Below, piece by piece: positions 18,169-28,471 of a stretch of 64,000 nucleotides of DNA (positions within the stretch are counted from its first letter, which is position 1; each line of letters starts with the position of its first letter). The translations under genes and the position numbers were made by a program. Below the pieces are notes generated by a model. It saw nothing but the letters and a program-made list of their open reading frames with translations, was not told the DNA's origin and searched no databases. This DNA is from Rhizobium deserti (GTDB lineage Bacteria; Pseudomonadota; Alphaproteobacteria; Rhizobiales; Rhizobiaceae), in assembly GCF_004358025.1 (NCBI RefSeq), contig NZ_SMTL01000001.1:1116001-1180000 (forward strand), given 5' to 3'.

Positions 18169-19344
18169 TTGGCCTTTTCCTGGAACGATCCCTTTCTTCT
18201 CGAAGATCAGCTTTCCGACGAAGAGCGGATGATCCGCGATGCCGCTGCGGCCTTCGCCAAGTCCGAACTTCTGCCGCGCGTCAACGAGGCCTATCTGGAC
18301 GAAACGACCGATCCGGGCCTCTTCAAGCTGATGGGCCAGACGGGCCTGCTCGGCCTGACGCTTCCGGAAGAGTTCGGCGCCGCCAACGCATCCTACGTGG
18401 CTTATGGCCTTGTCGCCCGCGAGATCGAACGCATCGATTCGGGCTACCGGTCGATGATGAGCGTGCAGTCGTCGCTGGTCATCTATCCGATCTTCGCTTA
18501 CGGCTCGGACGAGCAGAAGCAGAAATATCTTCCCGGCCTGGTGTCGGGCGACCTGATCGGCTGTTTCGGCCTGACCGAGCCGGATGCCGGATCCGATCCC
18601 GGCGGCATGAAGACCCGCGCCGAAAAGATCGCCGGCGGCTACCGCCTGCGCGGCGCAAAAATGTGGATTTCAAACGCACCGATCGCCGATGTCTTCGTCG
18701 TCTGGGCCAAATCGGAAGCCCATAACAACGAAATCCGCGGCTTCGTGCTCGAAAAGGGCATGAAGGGCCTGTCCGCCCCGAAGATCGGCGGCAAGCTGTC
18801 GCTGCGCGCTTCTATTACCGGCGAGATCGTCATGGACGGCGTCGAAGTGACCGAAGATGCGATCCTGCCGAACGTCTCGGGGCTCAAAGGCCCGTTCGGC
18901 TGCCTCAACCGCGCCCGATACGGCATTTCCTGGGGTGTCATGGGTGCCGCCGAAGACTGCTGGTTCCGCGCCCGCCAATACGGTCTCGACAGGAAACAGT
19001 TCGGCAAGCCGCTCGCCGGCATGCAGCTCTACCAGAAGAAGCTCGCCGATATGCAGACGGAGATCGCACTTGGCCTGCAGGCGTCGTTGCGGGTCGGCCA
19101 GCTGATGGACAGCCACAGGATGGCGCCGGAGATGATCTCCATCGTCAAGCGCAACAATTGCGGCAAGGCGCTTGATATCGCCCGCCAGGCCCGCGACATG
19201 CACGGCGGCAACGGCATCCAGGCCGAATATCATGTCATGCGCCATTCGCAGAACCTGGAGACGGTCAATACTTATGAAGGCACGCATGATGTGCATGCGC
19301 TAATTTTGGGTCGTGCGCAGACGGGGATACAGGCGTTTTTCTGA
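18169..19344 (+). CDS. gcdH: glutaryl-CoA dehydrogenase
   Basis: A 391-residue acyl-CoA dehydrogenase that oxidises and decarboxylates glutaryl-CoA to crotonyl-CoA in lysine/tryptophan/glutarate breakdown, using FAD and electron-transfer flavoprotein. Seen: [15 protein letters not shown] (FAD/substrate region), [37 protein letters not shown], and the catalytic glutamate in [17 protein letters not shown] (E370, matching the human enzyme position). Translation starts at TTG 18169 with GGAG eight bases upstream; the ATG at 18155 is out of frame. Confidence 0.93.
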   Translation: MAFSWNDPFLLEDQLSDEERMIRDAAAAFAKSELLPRVNEAYLDETTDPGLFKLMGQTGLLGLTLPEEFGAANASYVAYGLVAREIERIDSGYRSMMSVQSSLVIYPIFAYGSDEQKQKYLPGLVSGDLIGCFGLTEPDAGSDPGGMKTRAEKIAGGYRLRGAKMWISNAPIADVFVVWAKSEAHNNEIRGFVLEKGMKGLSAPKIGGKLSLRASITGEIVMDGVEVTEDAILPNVSGLKGPFGCLNRARYGISWGVMGAAEDCWFRARQYGLDRKQFGKPLAGMQLYQKKLADMQTEIALGLQASLRVGQLMDSHRMAPEMISIVKRNNCGKALDIARQARDMHGGNGIQAEYHVMRHSQNLETVNTYEGTHDVHALILGRAQTGIQAFF

Positions 19345-19534
19345 GACTGGCGTTTACCCTGACAACGTCCGTCCCTCCTTGCCCGGGAGGTATGGACACC
19401 TGAGGCGGCCACCGGCACTCATTCCTTCAGCCAGCCGTTGATTGTGGGCGCCAATTATCCTACGTCAGGTGCGCTATTCCCTTGCCGGCATTGCCGGCCT
19501 TCGCCCGATCTCCATGCGAACGAAAGCGGACATC

Positions 19535-20971
19535 ATGACTGCCTATCCCGACGTAAAACTTTTCATCAATGGCGAATGGCGCGATGCCATTGGCGGCGAA
19601 ACCCTCCCCGTCATCGATCCGGCAACCGAGGAAGTGATCGGCAAGATCGCCCATGCGCGTCCGGCCGATCTCGACCTGGCGCTTGAAGCTGCCGACAAGG
19701 GTTTTAAGGTCTGGCGCGACACTTCCGCCTTCGAGCGCTCCAAGTTGATGCGCAAGGCTGCCGATATCATGCGCTCCCGCGCCGACGACATCGCCTATCT
19801 CATGACGCGCGAACAGGGCAAGCCGCTCGCCCAGTCCAAGATGGAGGTCATGGGTGCCGCCGATACGATCGACTGGTTCGCCGAAGAAGCTCGCCGCACC
19901 TATGGCCAGATCATCCCAGCCCGCTTCGGCGGCGTCCAGCAGATGACGATCAAGCTGCCGGTCGGCCCGGTTGCCGCCTTTACCCCATGGAATTTCCCGA
20001 TCAACCAGATCGTCCGCAAGCTGTCGGCCGCCGTCTCGACCGGCTGCTCGATCATCGTCAAGGCACCGGAAGAAACCCCCGCCTCGCCCGCTGAATTGAT
20101 CCGCGCCTTTGCCGATGCAGGCGTGCCGGCTGGCGTCATCGGCCTCGTCTATGGCATTCCGGCGGAAATCTCCGAATATCTGATCTCCCATCCGGTGATC
20201 CGCAAGATTTCCTTCACCGGCTCCACCCCGGTCGGCAAGCACCTGGCGGCACTCGCCGGCAAGCACATGAAGCGCGCCACGATGGAACTCGGCGGCCATG
20301 CGCCGGTGATGATCTTCAACGATGCCGATATCGACAAGGCGATCGAGGTGACGGCCGCCGCGAAATTTCGCAATGCTGGCCAGGTCTGCGTCGCGCCGAC
20401 CCGTTTTCTGGTGCAGGACGGCGTCGCCGACCGGTTCCTCGACGGCTTTGTCAAGGCGGCCGAGGCGCTGAAGGTCGGCAACGGCCTGGAAGATGCCACC
20501 ACCATGGGCCCGCTCGCCAACGAGCGCCGCATCCCGGTCATGGAGGACATGATCCACGATGCTGTGTCCAAGGGCGCAACCTTGAAGACCGGCGGCAAGC
20601 GCGTCGGCAACAAGGGCTATTTCTTCGAGCCGACGGTGCTCGCCGACGTGCCGACCTCGGCCAATATCATGAACGACGAGCCTTTCGGCCCGATCGCCAT
20701 CGTCAACCGCTTCGCCCATTATGAGGAAGCGATCGAGGAAGCCAACCGCCTGCCCTTCGGCCTCGCATCCTATGCTTTTACTGGCTCGGTGAAGACCGCG
20801 CATGCGCTCGGCCGTCAGGTGGAAGCCGGCATGCTGACCATCAACCACAACGGCCTAGCCATTCCCGAAGTCCCCTTCGGCGGCATCAAGGATTCCGGCT
20901 ACGGCACCGAAGGCGGGTCCGAAGCCACGCAAGCCTATCTGGAAACCAAGTTCGTTTCGCTGATGAACTGA
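19535..20971 (+). CDS. NAD(P)-dependent aldehyde dehydrogenase, succinate-semialdehyde type
   Basis: A 478-residue aldehyde dehydrogenase with the GabD-like pattern. It has [28 protein letters not shown], the general base in MELGGHAP (E251) and the nucleophile in [13 protein letters not shown] (C285). C-terminal [16 protein letters not shown] is typical of succinate- or glutarate-semialdehyde dehydrogenases. Following gcdH by about 190 bases, a role in lysine/glutarate or GABA catabolism is plausible. The start at 19535 is chosen; an in-frame ATG at 19514 is the alternative. Confidence 0.88.
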   Translation: MTAYPDVKLFINGEWRDAIGGETLPVIDPATEEVIGKIAHARPADLDLALEAADKGFKVWRDTSAFERSKLMRKAADIMRSRADDIAYLMTREQGKPLAQSKMEVMGAADTIDWFAEEARRTYGQIIPARFGGVQQMTIKLPVGPVAAFTPWNFPINQIVRKLSAAVSTGCSIIVKAPEETPASPAELIRAFADAGVPAGVIGLVYGIPAEISEYLISHPVIRKISFTGSTPVGKHLAALAGKHMKRATMELGGHAPVMIFNDADIDKAIEVTAAAKFRNAGQVCVAPTRFLVQDGVADRFLDGFVKAAEALKVGNGLEDATTMGPLANERRIPVMEDMIHDAVSKGATLKTGGKRVGNKGYFFEPTVLADVPTSANIMNDEPFGPIAIVNRFAHYEEAIEEANRLPFGLASYAFTGSVKTAHALGRQVEAGMLTINHNGLAIPEVPFGGIKDSGYGTEGGSEATQAYLETKFVSLMN

Positions 20972-20997
20972 ATAGATCATTTGCTGCAGCGTTTGAG

Positions 20998-21027
20998 CCG
21001 GCCAGAGCGAGTGCTCCGGCCGGTTTT
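20998..21027 (+). terminator. rho-independent terminator after the aldehyde dehydrogenase gene
   Basis: An 11-base stem with one mismatch (CCGGCCAGAGC / GCTCCGGCCGG), a GAGT loop and a following TTTTGCTT tract, 27 bases past the stop codon at 20971. Confidence 0.8.
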
Positions 21028-21136
21028 GCTTGAGGTGACGCAAAACAAGAGCCGCACGCTCCGAGCGATGAACGGAAACCAGACTGGCTACGGCGGGAAA
21101 CTGGCCGAATTGCATGAACCGCGCCAAGGCCCGGCT

Positions 21137-21934
21137 TTACCAACGCGCCTTGTATTTTGGCTCATCGGATTCCGGGTCAGCGTCACATTTGACATTTTCA
21201 AACCACTTGCTGTCGTAGCAGCGGCGCAGTGCATGTTCTCTTAGACGATCTAACCGCGCTTCCGCGATCGACCGCCACCATTTGGCTTCGATTTCTGGCC
21301 ATTGCGCTTGGTCCGGGGCGCATACCTGTACCTGCTCACCACCATTGCATTGCAGGCGTGCGCCATCCAAAAGCCCGACCAAGGCGCGCACGCTCCGCTC
21401 ATCTCCAGGAGGATGGGCACCCAGACCTTCAGTCTCGCCCCATCGCGCTGCCGTTCTTGTCGCCTCGCTCGGTCCGGCGATCTCGGACATGGATGGTATC
21501 CGGATGATGCGCCCTCCGGAAGAACTGGAACCTACAAAACCATGCTCCATCAGAGGCCCTTGTCCTTCCATGGTCGTCCCGATGATGGAAAGCACCTGCG
21601 TCCAGTGTTGTGCCGCATTGGGTGATCCGGTGCCGGGGCGAAAGCGATATGCGAATGAGCCATCCTTAGGATAACGCAGTTGTATCTCGGTATATCTCTG
21701 GTCGATCCGTATCATTGAGGCGACAACACCGCTTTCGCCCATCTGCAGTTTATCCGCATCGACCGGGATGTGATAGATGGTCACGGCGCCACCGCGCTCC
21801 AGAAGCTCGCCGGCAATTTCCACTGTCAGATCAGAGGCAGCCGCAAGTTCGCTTGGGCCAAACAAGGTGATCGCTGCTGTGATCAGCCCGCCATATGCCA
21901 GCCTCGTGGTTGGATGTACGAAACTCATCAGCAT
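21137..21934 (-). CDS. hypothetical exported protein
   Basis: A 265-residue protein with an N-terminal signal peptide (MLMSFVHPTTRLAYGGLITA, cleavage near ELAAAS). I do not recognise the family. The mature part has a predicted beta-rich first half (TIYHIPVDADKLQMGESGVV), a serine/glycine-rich linker and a C-terminal half with four cysteines (LQCNGGEQVQVCAP, ALRRCYDSKWFENVKCDA) that may form two disulfides. GGGAG lies six bases before the ATG at 21934, which sets the start. The next small gene lies upstream on the same strand. Confidence 0.65.
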   Translation of the reverse strand: MLMSFVHPTTRLAYGGLITAAITLFGPSELAAASDLTVEIAGELLERGGAVTIYHIPVDADKLQMGESGVVASMIRIDQRYTEIQLRYPKDGSFAYRFRPGTGSPNAAQHWTQVLSIIGTTMEGQGPLMEHGFVGSSSSGGRIIRIPSMSEIAGPSEATRTAARWGETEGLGAHPPGDERSVRALVGLLDGARLQCNGGEQVQVCAPDQAQWPEIEAKWWRSIAEARLDRLREHALRRCYDSKWFENVKCDADPESDEPKYKARW

Positions 21935-22076
21935 CACAATCTCCCATGACATCGGCCGCGCAGCCACTTCTCCCATGCTTGGTCACGTCACCTGCTGGCT
22001 TCCAACAGCAAGCCTTAACAGACCTCGATGTAAGTCTTCCGCGCGCATTGCAGTCGGATTCCGGTCCACGCATCGC

Positions 22077-22316
22077 TCAGGCACGGCGGAACTTGCGGCC
22101 GGCGATCAGTGCAACAGCCGCAACCAGCGCAAGAAGAAAAGCGCCCTCCAGCAAAGTCGCGCGATCGGCCGCCGCCTGCTCCCGGACGCTCATCGAAGCC
22201 ATGGAGCCGACGACGCAGTCGTCGTGCATCTTTCCTTGAGGGGCATCATCGCACCAATCGAGGGCGATTTCATAGGCATCGTGCAGGCGGCTTTCGGACT
22301 TTGGTGCATCCAGCAT
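22077..22316 (-). CDS. small single-pass membrane protein, unknown
   Basis: A 79-residue protein. The N-terminal half is hydrophilic with two cysteines (DWCDDAPQGKMHDDCVVGSM). The C-terminus is one strong membrane helix (LLEGAFLLALVAAVALIAG) followed by the basic tail RKFRRA, suggesting a tail-anchored inner-membrane protein with N-out topology. GGAG lies six bases before the ATG. The family is not recognised. Confidence 0.55.
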   Translation of the reverse strand: MLDAPKSESRLHDAYEIALDWCDDAPQGKMHDDCVVGSMASMSVREQAAADRATLLEGAFLLALVAAVALIAGRKFRRA

Positions 22317-22819
22317 GACGGGCTCCGGGGCATGAACAGCTTAAGGTAACCATGTGCCTTGCCGGCTTAGAGAAGACGTTGGCGCGCGAACAGGAATCCT
22401 TTCGCTGCTTCTATATAGGCTAGGACAAAAATCCCGCCACGTCGCTCCGCGCGTTTGCGCTACATCAGTTTTTCGGCAGGGGGACGATCAGCAATAACCA
22501 GAAAATAATGCGGATGCATCTTCAAGGGCTTCCACGACAGTGACGATCCCGTTCGTCCCCGCGCGCTGCGTCTGCGCGATAATCCGCCTGTCATCGGAGG
22601 GAACCGGGTTCGCGAACCGGCGCCTCCTCGGGTTCGAAAGGTCCTGGTTCCGGTGATGGTCATGGCAGCGGTCGGATGAGGAGCCCGAAATCCTCGAAAG
22701 ATTGGTGAAATGGCCGGGGCAGGCAGACAAATCTACCTCCTACCCTGCAATATCCCTGCCTGCCCCTTTCCCACCATGCCGGTCCCGCCGGCATGGCCGT
22801 CGGCGTTGACAAAAGCGGG
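22317..22819. other. 503-base intergenic region without a convincing gene
   Basis: No reading frame here has a ribosome-binding site and protein-like composition. Two inverted repeats stand out: a perfect 12-base palindrome GGTTCGCGAACC at 22607-22618, and a hairpin with 9-base stems and a 5-base loop at 22774-22796. The hairpin lies just beyond the end of the 3-hydroxyisobutyrate dehydrogenase gene and may terminate that operon, but it has no U-tract. Confidence 0.5.
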
Positions 22820-23707
22820 CTAGCCGCCAGCTTTTTCCCGCAGCATCCGGATAATCGCCGAGAAATCCTCAGCCCCATGACCGGCCTTTTCGAACTCCGC
22901 ATAAAGCGCCGCCGCGTGCTCGCCCAGCGGTGTGGCGGCGCCCGATTGTTTGGCGGCTTCCTGCGACAGGGTCAGGTCCTTCGACATCAGCGTCGCGGCA
23001 AAGCCCGGCCGGTAGTCGTTGTTGGCCGGCGAGGCCGGCACCGGGCCAGGCACCGGGCAATAGGTGGTCAGCGACCAGCATTGGCCGGACGAGGTGGAGG
23101 CGACATCGAACAGCGCCTGATGCGACAGGCCGAGCTTTTCCGCCAGGCCGAAGGCTTCGCAGACGCCGATCATGGAAATGCCGAGGATCATGTTGTTGCA
23201 GATCTTGGCCGCCTGGCCGGCACCTGCCGAGCCGCAGTGGACGATCTTCTTTCCCATCGTCTCGAGCAGCGGCAGGCCCAGCGCGAACGCCTTGTCCGAA
23301 CCGCCGACCATAAAGGTGAGCGTGCCCGCCGACGCGCCGCTGGTGCCGCCCGAAACCGGCGCATCGAGCGACATGCAGTTCATCACCGAGGCAAGCTCAT
23401 GCGCCTGGCGGGCGCTCGCCACGTCCACGGTGGAGCAATCGATCAGCAGGGTGCCTTCCGCCACCAGCGTGGTGAGATCGGTCCAGACGGCAATGACATG
23501 CTGGCCCTTGGGCAGCATGGTGATGACGCATTCCGCATCGCTGACCGCTTCCGCAAGCGAGCCGGCCGGCGTCACGCCGGCCTCGGCGGCGCTTTTCACC
23601 GACGCATCGGAAAGATCGAAGCCGCGCACCTCGTGTCCCGCCTTGACCAGGTTTGCGGCCATCGGCCCGCCCATATTGCCAAGCCCCACGAAAGCAATCT
23701 TCGTCAT
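22820..23707 (-). CDS. mmsB: 3-hydroxyisobutyrate dehydrogenase family protein
   Basis: A 295-residue beta-hydroxyacid dehydrogenase. The NAD-binding loop is FVGLGNMGGPMAANL, substrate-binding LDAPVSGGTSGASAGTL is typical, and the catalytic lysine lies in GAGQAAKICNNMILG. C-terminal PGFAATLMSKDLTLS is diagnostic of this family. It catalyses 3-hydroxyisobutyrate to methylmalonate semialdehyde in valine breakdown. It is the last gene of the long minus-strand operon and follows the likely 3-hydroxyisobutyryl-CoA hydrolase. Confidence 0.9.
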   Translation of the reverse strand: MTKIAFVGLGNMGGPMAANLVKAGHEVRGFDLSDASVKSAAEAGVTPAGSLAEAVSDAECVITMLPKGQHVIAVWTDLTTLVAEGTLLIDCSTVDVASARQAHELASVMNCMSLDAPVSGGTSGASAGTLTFMVGGSDKAFALGLPLLETMGKKIVHCGSAGAGQAAKICNNMILGISMIGVCEAFGLAEKLGLSHQALFDVASTSSGQCWSLTTYCPVPGPVPASPANNDYRPGFAATLMSKDLTLSQEAAKQSGAATPLGEHAAALYAEFEKAGHGAEDFSAIIRMLREKAGG

Positions 23708-23734
23708 GTCGTCCTCCCCTCCTCCAATCTCACG

Positions 23735-24814
23735 TCAGAGCCGGTGGTCCGCAAACAGCACAGGATGCCGGCTTGTGAAATAGCCTTCCAGATCCGCCTC
23801 ATTCACCTCTTCGAGCCGTCCCGGCCACCATTGCGGATTGCGGTCCTTGTCGATGATCGCCGCCCGCACGCCCTCATAGAAGTCATGGTTCTTGAGGATC
23901 TCCGAAGCCGCAGTGAACTCCCGTTCGAGACATTCCACAAGGCTTGAACTGTTCCGCCCCAGCCGCAGCAGCCGCAGCGTCAGTTTCAGGCTCGTCGGCG
24001 AGCGCTTCAGGATGACGTCGCGGGTGCGGGCGGCAAACTCGCCTTCTTCCTGCCGCAGCGCCTCCAGGATCTCCTCAACGGTGTCGAAGCGGAAACAACG
24101 GTTGATCAGAGCCTGCTGGGTCGCAAATTTCCCGCCGGCGGGCTGAACCGCAAATCCATCGATCACCGCCCGCACCTCGCTATCGGATGCGCTACCACCG
24201 AGCCCACCCAGCGCTTCTATGAGGGCGGGAAGATCATCCGACGAGAGGCACGCATCGGCCAGGCGGGCGTAGATCGCGTCGGCGGCGCCGATTTCCTGTC
24301 CCGTCAGCCCCATCCATGTGCCGGTCTCGCCCGGCGCGCGCGGCAGCAGCCAGGTGGCGCCGACATCCGGCACATAGCCGATACCGGTTTCCGGCATGGC
24401 AAGCCGCGTCCGTCCGGTCACGACCCGATGTTTTCCGTGCGATGCAATGCCGACCCCACCGCCCATGACGATGCCGTCCATCAGCGCCACATAGGGTTTG
24501 GGATAATGCGCAATGGCATAGTTGATCGGGAATTCCTCCCGCCAGAACTGCGTCACGTCGGGATCGCCCGCACGGCCCATATCGTGAATGGCACGGATAT
24601 CGCCCCCGGCGCAAAGCCCCCGCTCGCCTTCCCCGACCAGGACAACCGTGGCCACCGTGTCGTCCTCGGCGAAATCATGCATCGCGGCCTTCATTGCCCG
24701 GACCATGGAAAGGGTGAGGCTGTTCAGCGCCTTTGGCCGGTTGAGCCGGATAATCCCGGCCGAGCCGACGCGGTCGATGATCACTTCCGGGCTCGGGATC
24801 GCCGCTTCCGGCAT
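23735..24814 (-). CDS. 3-hydroxyisobutyryl-CoA hydrolase / enoyl-CoA hydratase family
   Basis: A 359-residue crotonase-fold protein of the HIBCH type, longer than simple enoyl-CoA hydratases (about 260). Oxyanion-hole regions are GLCAGGDIRAIH and GIVMGGGVGIASHGKHRV. PETGIGYVPDVGATWLLPR carries the acidic residues expected for the hydrolase. In valine catabolism it would release 3-hydroxyisobutyrate for the dehydrogenase encoded 27 bases downstream, which supports the assignment over a hydratase. Confidence 0.88.
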   Translation of the reverse strand: MPEAAIPSPEVIIDRVGSAGIIRLNRPKALNSLTLSMVRAMKAAMHDFAEDDTVATVVLVGEGERGLCAGGDIRAIHDMGRAGDPDVTQFWREEFPINYAIAHYPKPYVALMDGIVMGGGVGIASHGKHRVVTGRTRLAMPETGIGYVPDVGATWLLPRAPGETGTWMGLTGQEIGAADAIYARLADACLSSDDLPALIEALGGLGGSASDSEVRAVIDGFAVQPAGGKFATQQALINRCFRFDTVEEILEALRQEEGEFAARTRDVILKRSPTSLKLTLRLLRLGRNSSSLVECLEREFTAASEILKNHDFYEGVRAAIIDKDRNPQWWPGRLEEVNEADLEGYFTSRHPVLFADHRL

Positions 24815-24827
24815 TGCACTCTTCTCC

Positions 24828-26423
24828 TCAGCGATTGTCCGCCAGGATCATCTCCGCCGCTTTTTCGGCGATCATGACGGTCGGCGAATTGGTGTTACCG
24901 GAAACTATATTAGGCATGATCGAGGCATCGGCGATACGCAATCTGCCCAGCGCCCGCATTTTCAAACGGGGATCGACAACGCTGTCGAGATCAGCACCCA
25001 TGCGCGCCGTGCCGACCGGATGAAAGATGGTCGTGCCGATCTCCCCCGCCGCCCGCTCCAGATCCGCATCCGTCTCATAGGATGGGCCGGGCTTGTATTC
25101 TTCCGGCTGGTAGCGTGCAAAGGCGGGCATCTGCACGATTTCGCGGGTCAGACGGATCGACCGCACGGCGACATCCCGATCCGCCGCCGTCGAGAGATAG
25201 TTCGGACGGATGGCCGGCTGAGCGGCGAAATCTGGACTTTTCAGGTGCACGGAGCCGCGGCTTTCAGGCCGAAGGTTGCAAACGCTGGCAGTCATGGCGG
25301 GAAAGGCGTGGACGGGATCGCCGAACTTGTCGAGCGATACCGGCTGCACGTGATATTCCAGATCGGCGGTTTCCTTCTCAGGCCCGGACTTCGTGAAGAT
25401 GCCGAGCTGGCTCGGCGCCATCGACATCGGCCCCGAGCGGCGAAAAGCATATTCGAGCCCGATCGCCGCCTTGCCCAGAAGCCGCGACGCCTTTTCGTTC
25501 AAGGTCGGCACGCCCGTCACCGTATAAACCATCCGCAATTGCAGATGGTCCTGCAGGTTTTCGCCGACGCCCTTGACCTCCTTCACCACCTCGATACCGG
25601 CACCGGAAAGCACGTCGCCGCGGCCGATCCCAGACAGCTCGAGAACATGCGGCGTGCCGATGGCGCCGGCGGAAAGCACCGTTTCCCTCCGGGCAAAGGC
25701 CGTCTTCGTCACCCCGTCATGCTGGAATTCGACGCCCTTCACCTCGCCCGCTTCGACCAGGAGGCGCTTCACATGCGCCTTGGTCACGACATCGAGGTTC
25801 TGCCGCTTCATCGCCGGCTTGAGAAAGGCCTTGGCCGTGTTCCAGCGGATGCCGGAGCGCTGGTTGACGTCGAAATAGGATGAGCCTTCATTGTCGCCGC
25901 GGTTGAAATCCTCGATCTCGGCAATGCCGGCCTGTGCCGCGGCCGCCCGAAACGCATCGAGGACCGCCCAGCGGACCCGCGATTTCTCCACCCGCCATTC
26001 GCCGCCGGCCTCATGCATCTCATCGGCGCCCTTATAGAAATCCTCGCTTTTCTTGAAGAGCGGCAGCACCTCGTCCCAGCCCCAGCCGGTGCAGCCCATC
26101 TGCCGCCACAGGTCGTAGTCGCGGCCCTGGCCGCGCATGTAGATCATGCCGTTGATCGACGAACAGCCGCCGAGAATCTTGCCGCGCGGATAGGATAGCG
26201 AGCGGCCGTTCAGCCCCTCCTCCTTCTCGGTGGTAAAACACCAGTCGGTGCGCGGATTGTTGATGCAGTAGAGATAGCCGACCGGGATATGCACCCAATG
26301 GTAATTGTCATTGCCGCCTGCTTCCAGGATCAGCACCCGGTTTTTCGGGTCCTGCGACAAGCGGTTGGCCAGCACACAGCCAGCGCTGCCGGCGCCGATG
26401 ATAATGTAGTCATAGGTTTCCAT
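24828..26423 (-). CDS. GMC-family FAD-dependent oxidoreductase (choline/alcohol dehydrogenase-like)
   Basis: A 531-residue flavoprotein. N-terminal YIIIGAGSAGCVLANRLS binds FAD; GMC signature 1 is in YPRGKILGGCSSINGMIYMRG and signature 2 in VLSAGAIGTPHVLELSGIG. The C-terminal active-site histidine and asparagine are in IFHPVGTARMG and NTNSPTVMIAEKAAEM. It sits between transporter genes and the valine-pathway enzymes, so the substrate may be a branched alcohol rather than choline; this is inference from context. Confidence 0.88.
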   Translation of the reverse strand: METYDYIIIGAGSAGCVLANRLSQDPKNRVLILEAGGNDNYHWVHIPVGYLYCINNPRTDWCFTTEKEEGLNGRSLSYPRGKILGGCSSINGMIYMRGQGRDYDLWRQMGCTGWGWDEVLPLFKKSEDFYKGADEMHEAGGEWRVEKSRVRWAVLDAFRAAAAQAGIAEIEDFNRGDNEGSSYFDVNQRSGIRWNTAKAFLKPAMKRQNLDVVTKAHVKRLLVEAGEVKGVEFQHDGVTKTAFARRETVLSAGAIGTPHVLELSGIGRGDVLSGAGIEVVKEVKGVGENLQDHLQLRMVYTVTGVPTLNEKASRLLGKAAIGLEYAFRRSGPMSMAPSQLGIFTKSGPEKETADLEYHVQPVSLDKFGDPVHAFPAMTASVCNLRPESRGSVHLKSPDFAAQPAIRPNYLSTAADRDVAVRSIRLTREIVQMPAFARYQPEEYKPGPSYETDADLERAAGEIGTTIFHPVGTARMGADLDSVVDPRLKMRALGRLRIADASIMPNIVSGNTNSPTVMIAEKAAEMILADNR

Positions 26424-26435
26424 AATGCCGCCCGA

Positions 26436-27443
26436 TCAGCGCCTGTGCTCGAAGCCCAGCTTGCGGCCGAGCCGCGAGGCGTAGAACTCGCCGATCAGTC
26501 CGCGCCTGAAAAGAAGCACGCAGACCATGAACACCACGCCGGTGACGATGGTGACCGGAAATTGCGACGTGGCCAGATAGTTCTGCAGCGTCACCACCAG
26601 GCCTGCGCCGAAGATCGGCCCGATCAGCGTGCCGATGCCGCCGAGCAGTGTCATCAGGATCACTTCGCCCGACATCTGCCAGGCCACGTCGGTCAGGGTC
26701 GCGAACTGGAAGACCAAGGATTTGACCCCGCCCGCAAGTCCCGCCAGCGCCGCCGACATGACGAAGGCGCCGAGCTTGTAGCGGGCCACCGAATAACCGA
26801 GCGAGACGGCGCGCTGTTCGTTTTCGCGGATTGATTTGAGGATCATCCCGAAGGGAGAATTGATGAAGCGCCAGATCACCACCATGCCGATCAGAAACAC
26901 CGCCAGCACAAAATAATACATGTTGGTCGATTGGCTGAGGTCGATCAACCCGAACAGGTAGCCGCGCGGCACCGACTGGATGCCGTCTTCGCCCTGGGTG
27001 AATTCCGCCTGCAGGCAGAAGAAGAAGAACATCTGCGACAGCGCCAGCGTGATCATGGCAAAGTAGATGCCCTGCCGGCGGATGGCGAAAAAGCCCATAA
27101 TCAGCCCAAGCACTGCTGCTCCGACGACGCCGAGGAGCACGCCGAGCTCCGGCGACAAGCCCCATTCCTTCACCGCATGGGCGGTGAAATAGGCGGCACC
27201 GCCGAAGAAGGTGGCGTGGCCGAAGGACAGGAGGCCGGTATAGCCGAGCAGGAGATTGAAGGCGCAGGCAAACAGCGCGAAGCACAGGAGCTTCATCAGG
27301 AAGATCGGGTAGAAGAACAAGGGCGCCACGATCAGCAGGACGAGGCCGACGAGCAGAAAGGCCGCATAGGTCCTGGAGGCGGTCGCAGAACGCTCGGCGG
27401 GAAGCTTGGAGGTCGTGTGAAGCACCTCGGTCATGTCAGGCAT
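26436..27443 (-). CDS. branched-chain amino acid-type ABC permease, LivM-like
   Basis: A 335-residue permease with about eight to ten membrane helices. LivM features are NLLLGYTGLLSFGHATFFGG near the N-terminus, IRRQGIYFAMITLALSQM, and the cytoplasmic loop SIRENEQRAVSLGYSVARYK. It overlaps the LivH-like gene by eight bases and forms the second half of the channel. Confidence 0.92.
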   Translation of the reverse strand: MPDMTEVLHTTSKLPAERSATASRTYAAFLLVGLVLLIVAPLFFYPIFLMKLLCFALFACAFNLLLGYTGLLSFGHATFFGGAAYFTAHAVKEWGLSPELGVLLGVVGAAVLGLIMGFFAIRRQGIYFAMITLALSQMFFFFCLQAEFTQGEDGIQSVPRGYLFGLIDLSQSTNMYYFVLAVFLIGMVVIWRFINSPFGMILKSIRENEQRAVSLGYSVARYKLGAFVMSAALAGLAGGVKSLVFQFATLTDVAWQMSGEVILMTLLGGIGTLIGPIFGAGLVVTLQNYLATSQFPVTIVTGVVFMVCVLLFRRGLIGEFYASRLGRKLGFEHRR

Positions 27444-28323
27444 CCCTTCCGAACAGGCCGGCCGGCCGAAGCAGAAGCACGATCGCCATGATCACGAAGA
27501 TCACGATGTTGGATGCTTCCGGATAGAAGACCTTGGTCAGCCCTTCGGCAATGCCGAGCATGTAGCCGGTAAGGATGGCGCCCATAATCGAGCCCATGCC
27601 GCCGACCACGACCACCGCGAAGACGACGATGATGATGTTGGAGCCCATCAGCGGCGAGACCTGGTAGATCGGCGCGGCGAGCACGCCGGCAAAGGCCGCA
27701 AGCCCGGCGCCGAGCGCATAAGTCAGCGTCAGGAGCATCGGCACATTGACGCCGAAGGCCTGCACCAGAACCGGATTTTCCGTGGCGGCGCGCAGATAAG
27801 AGCCGAGCTTGGTCTTTTCGATCAGCAGCCAGGTGCCGATGCAGGCGGCAAGCGAGATGACCACGACCCAGCCGCGATAGATGGGCAGGAACATGAAGCC
27901 GAGATTGGTGCCGCCGGCGAGCTGCGGCGGAACGGCATAGGGCTGTCCGGACGAGCCGTAGAAGTAGCGGAACGTGCCTTCGAGCGTCAGCGCCAGGCCA
28001 AAGGTGAAGAGCAGACCGTATAGGTGGTCCAGCTTGTAGAGCCGCGACAGGAGGAAGCGCTCGACCACGGCCCCGAACAGTCCGACGACAAGCGGCGCAA
28101 GGATCAGCGCAAACCAGTAATTGATGGAAAAGTACTGCAGCATCAGCATGGCTGCGAAAGCGCCCAGCATATACTGCACCCCGTGGGCAAAGTTGATGAC
28201 CCGCAGCAGCCCGAAGATGACGGCAAGCCCGAGGCTGAGCAGCGCATAGAAGGAGCCGTTGATCAGCCCGATCAGCAACTGCCCGAGAAAGGCCTGCAGC
28301 GGAATTCCAAAGATCATCGTCAT
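27436..28323 (-). CDS. branched-chain amino acid-type ABC permease, LivH-like
   Basis: A 295-residue permease. LivH hallmarks are LINGSFYALLSLGLAVIFGL, VINFAHGVQYMLGA, the loop LRAATENPVLVQAFGVNV, and a C-terminal VFVIMAIVLLLRPAGLFG-like end. The start at 28323 has AGAGGAG nine bases upstream. A palindromic repeat element lies between this gene and the LivF-like gene, unusual inside a transporter operon. Confidence 0.92.
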   Translation of the reverse strand: MTMIFGIPLQAFLGQLLIGLINGSFYALLSLGLAVIFGLLRVINFAHGVQYMLGAFAAMLMLQYFSINYWFALILAPLVVGLFGAVVERFLLSRLYKLDHLYGLLFTFGLALTLEGTFRYFYGSSGQPYAVPPQLAGGTNLGFMFLPIYRGWVVVISLAACIGTWLLIEKTKLGSYLRAATENPVLVQAFGVNVPMLLTLTYALGAGLAAFAGVLAAPIYQVSPLMGSNIIIVVFAVVVVGGMGSIMGAILTGYMLGIAEGLTKVFYPEASNIVIFVIMAIVLLLRPAGLFGRDA

Positions 28324-28471
28324 CGGGCGAGGCTCCTCTGCGGAGATTTGGAATCGAAAAAGACGGCGCGGCAGGATCCCCCCCTCAAGAGGCGCGATTT
28401 GAGTGCCGCACGGGATTTCCGGAAGGGCGACTGCACCGAAACCCCGCCGTTCTCTCCAAAGGGTCCGTCAT

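Noticed and set aside
22600..22660. GGTTCGAA-like stretch resembling a tRNA T-arm
   Set aside because: No acceptor, D or anticodon stems can be paired around it.
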